NCBI GenBank assembly: GCA_050943595.1
Contig: JBMNPM010000015.1
Location: 1 to 37,383 of the forward strand
Direction of reading: 5' to 3'
DNA: 37,383 nucleotides
Source: JAXGXJ01 sp050943595
Lineage (GTDB): Bacteria; Actinomycetota; Thermoleophilia; RBG-16-64-13
Shown: piece by piece, positions 17,173 to 24,922 of the stretch
Layout: every line of letters begins with the position of its first letter
Numbering within the stretch: the first letter of the stretch is position 1
Made by a program: the position numbers and the translations under genes
The notes under the pieces: model-generated
What the model was told of the DNA's origin: nothing
Databases searched by the model: none
The model's input: the letters and a program-made list of their open reading frames with translations, nothing else

Positions 17173-19722
17173 ATGGAGGAAATCCTCACTCAATGTACTT
17201 CAGGAGGAGCGGTACGCGTTCACGTCAAGGATGGGGTCATAACCAGGATCCGGCCCTACATCTTCGACGACACCGACGCACCACCGTGGACCATCGAAGC
17301 CAGGGGACGTACGTTCACGGCTCCGAGGAAGACCACGATGATGCCCTACGTCTCCGGCGAGAAGGCCCGCATCTACTCTGATCAGCGGATCAAGTACCCC
17401 ATGAAGCGCGTCGACTGGGATCCCAACGGCGAGCGGAATACTCAGAACAGGGGTATCTCCGGGCACCAGCGCATCACGTGGGATGAGGCGTTGGACCTCG
17501 TGGCCGGCGAGATCAAGAGGGTCCGAGAGACCTACGGCCCCGAAGCCGTGGCGGCGACCGCCGCATCTCACCACAACTGGGGACTCCTCTTCTACAAGAT
17601 GGGCCCGTTCGGCCGCTTTTTCAACATGCTTGGCTACACCGAGGTCGCCGATAACCCGGACAGCTGGGAAGGCTGGCACTGGGGAGCAACCCACACCTGG
17701 GGTTATTACTGGAGGCTCGGCGTCTCCGACTGCTATGACATGCTCGAGGATGCTCTTCAGAACACCGACCAGGTCATCATGTGGTCGTCCGACCCCAACA
17801 CGACTACCGGCTATCCGGGGCAGGATTCCCTCCGGTGGCGCATCTGGTGTAAGGAACTCGGCATCAAGCTGATCTTCATCGATCCCTTCTGCAACTTCAC
17901 CGCCGCCATGCTGGGCGACAAGTGGTATGCCCCCCGCCCCGGCACGGACACGGCCCTGGCTGAGGCCATCGCCTACGTGTGGATCAAAGAGGGTACCTAC
18001 GACAAGTGGTTCGTCGAGAACCGCACGGTCGGCTTCGAGGAATTCGAGAAGCGCATTCTCGGTGGAGAAGATGGCGTCGAGCGGACCCCCGAATGGGCCG
18101 CAGAACTCACCGGCCTTCCGGCCCGCGACATCAAGGCGTTGGCCCGCGAATGGGCCGCTCACAAGACCATGCTGGGCGTCGGCTCTATGGTCGGTCTCGG
18201 CGGCGCCTGCCGTGCCGCGTACGGTCATGAATGGGCCCGTTTGATGGTCCTTCTACTGGCCATGCAGGGCCTCGGCAAGCCCGGTGTGAACACCTGGGGC
18301 GGCGCCGGCATGGCTCCCCCCCTCGACTACTCGTTCTACTTCCCCGGTTATTCATCGGCCGGCTGGGACGCCTTCAACCTGTGTAAGGACTCCACACGGG
18401 CCGTCAACAAGGTCACGCAGAAGCTCTACCGTATCCTCCTGCCCGACTGCTTCTTGAATCCGCCCGTGACGTGGCGCGGCGAAGGCTTCTGCGGCAACTC
18501 GCTGGAGCAGCAGTTCACCACGCACACCTATCCGGAGCCGGGCTGTTCCGAAGTCCATCTGCTCTACCGGCACGGTGGTTCCTACATCTCCACCATGTGC
18601 GAGACGAGCAAGTTCGTCGACATGTACCAAAGCCCGAAGATCGAGTGCGTCGTGGCCCAGGACTGCCACTGGCAGAGTGAGACCAGCTACGCCGACGTGA
18701 TCCTCCCGGCCTCCACGCAGTTCGAGCAGTCCGACATCTCCGAGTGGATGAATCCGGGCGGCTACGCCGAGAATAAGTCCGGCACCAACTACCGCATGAT
18801 CGTCTACCAGAAGAAGTGCATCGAGCCCCTGTGGGAATCGAAGCCTGACTGGGATATCTACTGCGCACTGGCCGAGCGGCTGGGCTTCCTCGACGAGTAC
18901 ACCGAGAAGTGCACCCGTGAGGATTGGATCAAGCGCCTCTTCTACTCCACATCGCTGTGCGAGCACGTAGAGTATGAGGACTTCAAGAAGAAGGGTTACT
19001 TCCTGGTACCGCCGCCAAAGAGCGACTACAAGCGCACCGTGTCGAACCGCTGGTTCTACGAGGGTCGCACGTGGGATGTGCCCGATCGCAACAACCCCAT
19101 GATGTATAAGGACCGCAATCCGCGCAACCAAGACCCCTCCAACTGGGAACCCTCCGACAAACTCGGTACGTACAGCGGTAAGATCGAGTTCGTATCGCAG
19201 AGCCTGGCTGCCCACGAGCCGGATGACAAAGAGCGGCCGCTCATTCCTCAGTACATCCCCAGCTGGGAAGGCCACCTGAGCGAGAAGGCGAAGGACTACC
19301 CACTTCAGATAATCACCCCGCATGCCCGCTTCTCGTTCCACACCCACTACGACAACAAGGTGCCGTGGCTGGATGAGATCCCGGCCAACCGGATCATCAA
19401 GAACGGCTACGCCTATTGGCCTCTGCGCATCAATCCGGTCGATGCCGCCGAACGCGCTATCCAGAATAACGACATAGTGAAGGTGTACAACGAGCGGGGT
19501 AGCGTTCTGTGTGTCGCCGTTATCACCGAGAGAGTACCCCCGGGTGTCCTGCATTCGTATCAGGCTGCAGCAAAATACGATCCCCTCGATCCAGGCAATG
19601 CCAGGAGCACCGACAGGGGTGGCTGCCTGAACATCCTGTCACCCGGCCGGATGATGTCAAAGAACGTGCCGGGCGAGGCTCAGAACTCGACCCTCGTTGA
19701 GGTTTGTAGGGGTGATGTATAG
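17173..19722 (+). CDS. Molybdopterin oxidoreductase large subunit, pyrogallol transhydroxylase-like (A4 alpha)
   Basis: 849 aa from ATG 17173 behind AAGGAGGGAG. DMSO reductase superfamily, no N-terminal Fe-S motif and no Tat signal. KRVDWDPNGERNTQNRG precedes the active-site region: His133-His134, Tyr141-Lys142, then Asp163-Ser164-Trp165 in NPDSWEGWHWG, Ser164 being the probable Mo ligand. The spacing is identical to the large subunit at 928-3447, but the Arg that follows the Tyr there is Lys here. The segment SETSYADVILPASTQFEQ and a C-terminal molybdopterin-dinucleotide domain follow. It is the closest relative in the window of the A1 protein. A polyphenol transhydroxylase or hydroxylase role is likely by family, with a possibly altered substrate. 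Confidence 0.85.
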   Translation: MEEILTQCTSGGAVRVHVKDGVITRIRPYIFDDTDAPPWTIEARGRTFTAPRKTTMMPYVSGEKARIYSDQRIKYPMKRVDWDPNGERNTQNRGISGHQRITWDEALDLVAGEIKRVRETYGPEAVAATAASHHNWGLLFYKMGPFGRFFNMLGYTEVADNPDSWEGWHWGATHTWGYYWRLGVSDCYDMLEDALQNTDQVIMWSSDPNTTTGYPGQDSLRWRIWCKELGIKLIFIDPFCNFTAAMLGDKWYAPRPGTDTALAEAIAYVWIKEGTYDKWFVENRTVGFEEFEKRILGGEDGVERTPEWAAELTGLPARDIKALAREWAAHKTMLGVGSMVGLGGACRAAYGHEWARLMVLLLAMQGLGKPGVNTWGGAGMAPPLDYSFYFPGYSSAGWDAFNLCKDSTRAVNKVTQKLYRILLPDCFLNPPVTWRGEGFCGNSLEQQFTTHTYPEPGCSEVHLLYRHGGSYISTMCETSKFVDMYQSPKIECVVAQDCHWQSETSYADVILPASTQFEQSDISEWMNPGGYAENKSGTNYRMIVYQKKCIEPLWESKPDWDIYCALAERLGFLDEYTEKCTREDWIKRLFYSTSLCEHVEYEDFKKKGYFLVPPPKSDYKRTVSNRWFYEGRTWDVPDRNNPMMYKDRNPRNQDPSNWEPSDKLGTYSGKIEFVSQSLAAHEPDDKERPLIPQYIPSWEGHLSEKAKDYPLQIITPHARFSFHTHYDNKVPWLDEIPANRIIKNGYAYWPLRINPVDAAERAIQNNDIVKVYNERGSVLCVAVITERVPPGVLHSYQAAAKYDPLDPGNARSTDRGGCLNILSPGRMMSKNVPGEAQNSTLVEVCRGDV

Positions 19723-20553
19723 ATGGCCAGATATGGAATGGTAATCGATATCAACAAGTGCGGCGGCTGCTATGGTTGCTTCATAGCCTGCAAGGACGAG
19801 CACTGCGGTCAGGAATATCCTGGCTACTCCGCCCCTCAGCCGATGATGGGCCAGTTCTGGATGAACGTGATCGAGAAGGAACGAGGCACGTACCCCAAAG
19901 TCAAGACCGCCCATATCGCTGTGCCCTGTATGCACTGTGAGGATGCTCCCTGTGTCGCCAAGGCCAAGGACGGCGCCGTGTATCGTCGCGAAGACGGCAT
20001 CGTCATCATCGATCCGGTTAAAGCCAAGGGCCAGAAGCAGATCGTGACGGCCTGCCCGTACCGGGTCATCTACTGGAACGAGGAACTGAACCTCCCGCAG
20101 AAGTGCACCTTCTGCGCCAACCTCATCGACGAAGGCTGGAAAGAGCCGCGGTGCGTTGAAATGTGCCCCGCCGACGCCCTGATGTTCGGTGACCTTGACG
20201 ATCCCAACAGCGAAGTATCCAAGCTGATCAAGGCCAACGACACCGAGTCCTTCCGTCCGGAGTTCGGACTGAAGGAGAGCGTCTTCTACATTAACCTGCC
20301 TAAGAAGTTCATCGCCGGAACTGTGGCCGACGCTGAGAGCGACGAGGTCGCCCCAAACGTCACCGTCACCGTGAGCGGCGAAGGTAAGAAATTCACGCAG
20401 CAGACCAATGGTTTCGGCGACTTCGAATTCGAGGGTCTGGCCGATAACAAGACCTACACCGTGACTTTCGCCAAGCAGGGTTATGCAACGCAGGAGATGC
20501 AGGTGAAGACGTCCCGGGATCTCAATCTCGGCGTCATCATGATGCAGAAGTAG
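19723..20553 (+). CDS. Transhydroxylase-like small subunit, three-cluster ferredoxin type (A4 beta)
   Basis: 276 aa; its ATG directly abuts the large-subunit stop codon, so translation is probably coupled. Cluster cysteines are C13/C16/C19/C23, C69/C72/C77, C111 and C128/C131/C144/C148, 12 in total for three [4Fe-4S] clusters. As in the A1 protein, the fourth Cys of motif two is replaced (Ala81) and motif three is reduced to one Cys. The C-terminal beta-rich domain has GFGDFEFEGL. It is a cytoplasmic electron-transfer subunit of the A4 enzyme. Confidence 0.88.
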   Translation: MARYGMVIDINKCGGCYGCFIACKDEHCGQEYPGYSAPQPMMGQFWMNVIEKERGTYPKVKTAHIAVPCMHCEDAPCVAKAKDGAVYRREDGIVIIDPVKAKGQKQIVTACPYRVIYWNEELNLPQKCTFCANLIDEGWKEPRCVEMCPADALMFGDLDDPNSEVSKLIKANDTESFRPEFGLKESVFYINLPKKFIAGTVADAESDEVAPNVTVTVSGEGKKFTQQTNGFGDFEFEGLADNKTYTVTFAKQGYATQEMQVKTSRDLNLGVIMMQK

Positions 20554-20578
20554 TTCAGCTACAGCCGATCTGTAGATG

Positions 20579-20617
20579 ACGGGACCCCGCCAGCCCTCAG
20601 GGCCGGCGGGGTCCCGT
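20579..20617 (+). terminator. Terminator of the A4 operon
   Basis: ACGGGACCCCGCC (20579-20591) pairs perfectly with GGCGGGGTCCCGT (20605-20617), and the loop contains a further GCCC/GGGC pairing. It starts 26 bases after the small-subunit stop. Only a weak T-rich tail follows. Confidence 0.75.
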
Positions 20618-20680
20618 TGCTATCTGGCGAGTCGGACTCCCGAGGTGCCGAGGCATCGGCGACCGTCGTGCCCTTGGCCG

Positions 20681-21052
20681 CTAGTCTGAGTTTTCGGGCG
20701 CCTCTGAGGCGGGCCCCCGCTGCCACGCGGCGTCGGGAGCCACATAGGTGGTCGCCTCCGGTTGGGCACTCTTCTCATCAGCGGCCTCATCCTTGGCGGC
20801 CGCCTCGGCGCGGATCTCGTTCAGCTTATCTTCCAGACGAGAAAGCTCGTCCAAGTACCCCTGACGCTCAGCCTGATCTATCTCGCGGCCGCGATAAAAG
20901 TCGAAGACCAGGTAGCCGAGTTTCTTCGCCTGGCCATCCATCTGCATCTCGATCTGCAGCTCGCCGACTTTGGCCTTGCCCTTATCAAGCGCCCTCTCGG
21001 CTTCTTTAGCCGCCCTCTCAGCCCCAGCCGCCAGCTTGTCTTTGAGACTCAT
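20681..21052 (-). CDS. Small coiled-coil protein of unknown function
   Basis: 123 aa from ATG 21052, eight bases after a GAGGAGG site; an in-frame codon at 21082 would add ten unsupported residues. Residues 1-35 (MSLKDKLAAGAERAAKEAERALDK begins the protein) and about 62-90 (an Arg/Glu/Leu-rich stretch) look like amphipathic, charged helices. The middle has a conserved-looking LGYLVFDFYRGREID segment. The C-terminal 30 residues are Ala/Pro/Glu-rich and probably disordered. I recognise no functional domain. It converges on the A4 operon and is divergent from the DUF1015 gene. Confidence 0.7.
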   Translation of the reverse strand: MSLKDKLAAGAERAAKEAERALDKGKAKVGELQIEMQMDGQAKKLGYLVFDFYRGREIDQAERQGYLDELSRLEDKLNEIRAEAAAKDEAADEKSAQPEATTYVAPDAAWQRGPASEAPENSD

Positions 21053-21253
21053 GAGCGAAACCTCCTCGGCCACCGGCCACACGGTCGGTGGATATTCTCA
21101 GCCGCCAGAACCATTTTTCAATATAGACGACTGAGGAGCAACGGCGCAAGCCGAGTGACGACCGCGGCGGCCGGCCGACCGGCACACCGGGACGGGAGTT
21201 CCCGGTGTTATCATTCGGGAAGCAAACGGCCCGTCCCCGATCAGGAGCATCCC

Positions 21254-22642
21254 ATGGAAACTGTGGTCCCTTTTCGCGCCTGGCGCTATCGTCACGAGCA
21301 GGCCGACGATCTGGAACGACTGATATCGCCGCCCTACGACGTCATCGGGCCTGAGCTACAATCCCATCTCTACGCCCGCAGCCCACATAACGTCGTACGT
21401 ATCGACCTCGGCATAACCACCCCCACCGACAACGAGAACGACAACCAGTACACCAGAGCCGCTTCGCAGTTGGCTGAGTGGAAGACGTCCGGGGTACTGA
21501 CGCGCGATCCTGAACCCACGCTGACCTTCGTTGAGGAGTCGTTCACAGGTCCCGACGGGCACCCGCGGAAACGACATGGCTTCCTGGCCCTCATACGGCT
21601 CCACGAGTACGGCCAAGACGTGGTGTTTCCTCATGAGTACACTCTCTCAGGACCCAAAGAGGACCGCTTCCGCCTGATGCTAGCCACTCAGATGAGTCTC
21701 AGCCCGGTCTTCCTACTCTACGATCTTCCAGAAGACGAGATAACGACCGCCTGGCAGGCTGGGCCGGGCCGAAACGATCCACAGGCCATGTTCATTGATC
21801 CCGACGGAGGACCCAACCCAACGACTATCAGATTATGGCGCACTGCAGAGCCTGACCTGTTGGGACTCGTCCGCAGGCTCTTGGCCGGGGGCAAATTCAT
21901 CATAGCCGACGGGCATCACCGCTATGAAACGGCCCTCCGCTACCAAAGCCACCGGCGTCAATCAAACACCGACAAGATACACTCGGGCGAAATAACACAT
22001 GAGGCGAAGCCGGGTGCACCGGCCTATGACTATGCATTGGCGTACTTCAGCAACATAGCCGACCCCGGACTGGCCATCTACGGCACACACCGCTTAGTGG
22101 CAGGCCTAGACCCGGCGTTGATCACAGCCCTCCCCAAAAAGTTGCCGCCGACCTTCACCGTGCAACGCCTGTCGCCCACAGGCTCACAGATCACGGGGGC
22201 GGCCGCAGCCGAAGCCATCTTCTCGTATCTCAAAGCCAACCCGAAAGGCGCCTTCGGCCTCTGGGGCCCCACTCTCGATGGCGCCTATGGCTTCCGCCTT
22301 GCCGACATCAAGGCCGTCCGCGCTGCAGTTCCAGAGCACAGCGCCGCCTACCAAGAGCTGGACGTGACCATCCTGCAGGCACTCGTATTGGAGGGTCAAC
22401 TGGGCATCACAGCGGGTGACCTGGCGGCCGAGACACACGTGACCTACTTCAAGGAGCCCGGACCGGCCTTTGCCCAGCTCGAACAGGGCGAGTTCCAGGC
22501 GGGGTTTTTCATGAATCCGACCCACCTCGACCAGATCCACGAAGTAGCCCTGTCGGGCGAACGCATGCCCCAAAAGGCCACCTTCTTCTACCCCAAACTA
22601 CCTACAGGCCTCGTCTTCCACGACCTCAGCGGCGGCCTCTGA
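21254..22642 (+). CDS. DUF1015 family protein
   Basis: 462 aa from ATG 21254 with GGAG six bases upstream; the open frame extends far to the left but without a start that is supported. The N-terminus METVVPFRAWRYRHEQ...ISPPYDVI and the central FIIADGHHRYETALRY motif are hallmarks of DUF1015 (HTH-like kinase-associated family in older annotation). Its biochemical role is not established, though some members sit near serine or phosphoserine metabolism genes. No such neighbour is visible here. It converges on the YmdB-like gene and shares a hairpin with it. Confidence 0.85.
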   Translation: METVVPFRAWRYRHEQADDLERLISPPYDVIGPELQSHLYARSPHNVVRIDLGITTPTDNENDNQYTRAASQLAEWKTSGVLTRDPEPTLTFVEESFTGPDGHPRKRHGFLALIRLHEYGQDVVFPHEYTLSGPKEDRFRLMLATQMSLSPVFLLYDLPEDEITTAWQAGPGRNDPQAMFIDPDGGPNPTTIRLWRTAEPDLLGLVRRLLAGGKFIIADGHHRYETALRYQSHRRQSNTDKIHSGEITHEAKPGAPAYDYALAYFSNIADPGLAIYGTHRLVAGLDPALITALPKKLPPTFTVQRLSPTGSQITGAAAAEAIFSYLKANPKGAFGLWGPTLDGAYGFRLADIKAVRAAVPEHSAAYQELDVTILQALVLEGQLGITAGDLAAETHVTYFKEPGPAFAQLEQGEFQAGFFMNPTHLDQIHEVALSGERMPQKATFFYPKLPTGLVFHDLSGGL

Positions 22643-22695
22643 CCCACGACCACAGAGGCGGTCGCACAGCATCACCCGGCGAGCCTGCCGGTGCC

Positions 22696-22728
22696 CACTA
22701 AGCCGTGGGGTGCCCCCACGGCTTAGTG
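22696..22728 (+). terminator. Perfect 15-bp hairpin between convergent genes
   Basis: CACTAAGCCGTGGGG (22696-22710) pairs with CCCCACGGCTTAGTG (22714-22728) around a 3-base loop, between the DUF1015 gene and the convergent phosphoesterase gene. A pyrimidine-rich tail with short T runs follows on the plus strand; it could also act for the opposite strand. Confidence 0.75.
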
Positions 22729-22741
22729 ACACCCTTTCCCT

Positions 22742-23512
22742 TTACAGCGACGCCTCAAGCGGTTCGATACGTAGAGCCCGGCCATCGGCGCCCAGTTCAA
22801 GAAGGACCCCCTCCAGCCACACGTCCTCGGAGGCTACTTCGAAACGAACGGGCATCTGAGTGAGGAACCGCTCCAAGACCAGTTCCTTCTTGACCCCGAT
22901 AACCGAATCGCGCGGGCCGCACATGCCCGCGTCACTCATGTAGGCGGTGCCACCGGGCAGAATGCGTGCATCACCTGTCCGTACATGGGTATGAGTGCCT
23001 ATGACCGCACTCACCCGACCGTCGAGATGCCAGCCCATGGCGACCTTCTCGCTGGTGGCTTCTCCGTGTAGATCGACGATGACGTTGCGGACACCCTGCA
23101 GCTGTTCGAGAGCCTCGTCTATGACGGCAAAGGGAGAGCACGCCGGGTTGAGAAACAGCTCACCCAGGAGATTGATAACGCCCAAACGGCCCACACGGGT
23201 ATCGACGACCGTCACACCACGCCCGGGGTTGGTGGGGTGGAGATTGTAGGGCCGGATGATCCGAGAGTTCTCATCCAGATATCGATAGATATCGCGGTGC
23301 TTGTACACATGGTTGCCGGTGGTGATGACATCGACGCCCGCACGAAAAAGCGCCTCAGCATGTGAAGGATTGATACCCACTCCGGCGGTGGCGTTCTCGC
23401 CGTTGGCAACCACCACATCGGCCCCGTACCGGCGGCGGATTTCCGGGAGCTTAGCAGCCATCAGATCGCGCCCCGGCTTACCAACTACATCAGCAAAGAA
23501 TAGAACGATCAC
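22742..23512 (-). CDS. ymdB: YmdB-type metallophosphoesterase (TIGR00282 family)
   Basis: 256 aa from GTG 23512, six bases after AGGAGGAG; the open frame upstream lacks a better start. It begins VIVLFFADVVGKPGRD after the start and contains the metal-binding motifs VVVANGENATAG, ITTGNHVYKH, VDLHGEATSEK and VIGTHTHVRTGD, the signature of the YmdB family. Characterised members are 2',3'-cyclic nucleotide phosphodiesterases affecting RNA turnover and biofilm behaviour; in many genomes the gene is near rny. No rny is present in this window. Cytoplasmic; length is usual for the family. Confidence 0.92.
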   Translation of the reverse strand: MIVLFFADVVGKPGRDLMAAKLPEIRRRYGADVVVANGENATAGVGINPSHAEALFRAGVDVITTGNHVYKHRDIYRYLDENSRIIRPYNLHPTNPGRGVTVVDTRVGRLGVINLLGELFLNPACSPFAVIDEALEQLQGVRNVIVDLHGEATSEKVAMGWHLDGRVSAVIGTHTHVRTGDARILPGGTAYMSDAGMCGPRDSVIGVKKELVLERFLTQMPVRFEVASEDVWLEGVLLELGADGRALRIEPLEASL

Positions 23513-23534
23513 GTACGACTCCTCCTGCCCGTGC

Positions 23535-23550
23535 ACTGAGTAATCAGTGT
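23535..23550. promoter_or_regulatory. Inverted repeat in a divergent promoter region
   Basis: CACTGA-GTAA-TCAGTG is an inverted repeat with 6-bp arms 23 bases upstream of the ymdB-like start, in the 170-base gap between divergent genes. Possible operator; no regulator can be named. Confidence 0.3.
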
Positions 23551-23680
23551 ACCCCACACTACTGCTCGAACATGCCTCGGACGCGCAACGCTGGCCAATG
23601 CCCACCCTTGGTCGCATAGCCCCTTATTGGCGGACCGCTCTAGTCTCTGCCCAAGTATCCCGCTCGTAAAGGAGGAAGCC

Positions 23681-24922
23681 ATGTCACAACTGCCCTCACG
23701 CAGAGACCGCGCTCGAGGCCGGGCCCCCGGCGGGCCACTCCGTAATGCGTCCGCGCAGAACAATGCATCAGACGTGGGGCACATGCGAAGGAGGTGGCCT
23801 GTGACGCCCCGCGCACTGTTGACCTCCGGGTTGGCCTTGTCACTGTGTGCCTTTGCCGCCTGCGGTCTCGCCATACCAGGATTCGTCCTCGGCGCTACCG
23901 GCCCCTCTGAGGTGACGTCGAAACAGGCTGACATCAAAGTCGCGAACGGCCGGACGGTTGCCTCCACCGGCACCGTCCTTGCCACATTTCCCTGGGGGAG
24001 TGGCGACGGGCAGGTAGGCCTCCGGTTTCCGAGCGAGGGGCTCGTCCGTGGGCCGGAAGCAGTGGCTGTGGCGCCCAACGGCAGGATCGCTATCCTCGAC
24101 TCGGTCAACCGGCGCCTAGTGCTGCTGGACACTCGCGGTCACTCCACGGGCACCCTGCCGGTCCCGTTGGCCGAGCCACGCTTTTTAGCAGCCACCGACG
24201 ATCGCCTGTATGTCCTTGACTGCGATTGCGACGCACGCCTCGTCTCTCTGGGGTGGAGTGGCGACAACCGGTCCGAATGCGATCTACCCGCGTTCAACGA
24301 CATCGTGACGGGTCTGTTCGCGACCTCCCGGGGACCGTGCGTGGAGGTGGCCCACAACGACACGTTCCTCCTAATCGCCGAAGATGACACAGGGGCAACG
24401 AAGAGCCGAAGAGGCGGGAAGGCCATGGCCCATCGTCTCTCCGGACGACCGGTCGACAGCGATGTGAGCCGAGGAGTGAAGGCCACCTTCGCCCCCGACA
24501 AAGGCATCCGTATCCGCACGGCTACAGTGGACAAAGAGAACCTCCGGGTATCGCGGTCTCTGGACACCGGCCCTCTGGAGGCGCACGGGCGCACGATTGA
24601 ACACCTTGTGTCGGTAGATGGTGACGGCGAGGGGGGCCTCATCGTCGGAGCACATCTGCTGGATCGAGGTGAAAACCAACAGAATGGACCGGCCCTCCTG
24701 CTCACACGGGTCACGAACGGCGTGCTTCAAGCCGACGATACATCCCTTTATAGCACCAAGGAAGAAGCCGACACCCTGCTGCTCTCTGAATCGACCTTCG
24801 CCTACCTAGGGCAGCCCTACGTAGTCGCTCCCGACGGACGTGTCATCCAGCCCGTAGGCGATGAGGCCGGGTACACCCTCGTCATCCACACGCTCCCGGG
24901 ATCTAAGGAGGTTCGACTGTGA
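23681..24922 (+). CDS. Membrane-anchored or secreted propeller-like protein of unknown function
   Basis: 413 aa from ATG 23681, preceded by AAAGGAGG. A hydrophobic segment lies at about residues 43-71 (ALLTSGLALSLCAFAACG), acting as a membrane anchor or signal peptide; AFAAC could be a lipobox. A second in-frame start, GTG 23801, also has an excellent AAGGAGGT site and would begin directly before the hydrophobic segment (373 aa). The outer part has NHL-like repeats, such as LVRGPEAVAVAPNGRIAILDSVNRRLVLLD and a following RFLAATDDRLYVLD, suggesting a beta-propeller. The stop overlaps the GTG of the NlpC/P60 gene, so the two are translationally coupled and probably act together at the cell envelope. 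Confidence 0.65.
   Translation: MSQLPSRRDRARGRAPGGPLRNASAQNNASDVGHMRRRWPVTPRALLTSGLALSLCAFAACGLAIPGFVLGATGPSEVTSKQADIKVANGRTVASTGTVLATFPWGSGDGQVGLRFPSEGLVRGPEAVAVAPNGRIAILDSVNRRLVLLDTRGHSTGTLPVPLAEPRFLAATDDRLYVLDCDCDARLVSLGWSGDNRSECDLPAFNDIVTGLFATSRGPCVEVAHNDTFLLIAEDDTGATKSRRGGKAMAHRLSGRPVDSDVSRGVKATFAPDKGIRIRTATVDKENLRVSRSLDTGPLEAHGRTIEHLVSVDGDGEGGLIVGAHLLDRGENQQNGPALLLTRVTNGVLQADDTSLYSTKEEADTLLLSESTFAYLGQPYVVAPDGRVIQPVGDEAGYTLVIHTLPGSKEVRL

Noticed and set aside
82..20553. Assignment of the molybdoenzymes as formate dehydrogenase, nitrate reductase or secreted catechol dehydroxylase
   Set aside because: The large subunits have no N-terminal Fe-S motif, no Tat signal, and a Ser in the DSW motif rather than the Cys/selenocysteine or Asp ligands of those groups; the small-subunit C-terminal domain fits the transhydroxylase branch.
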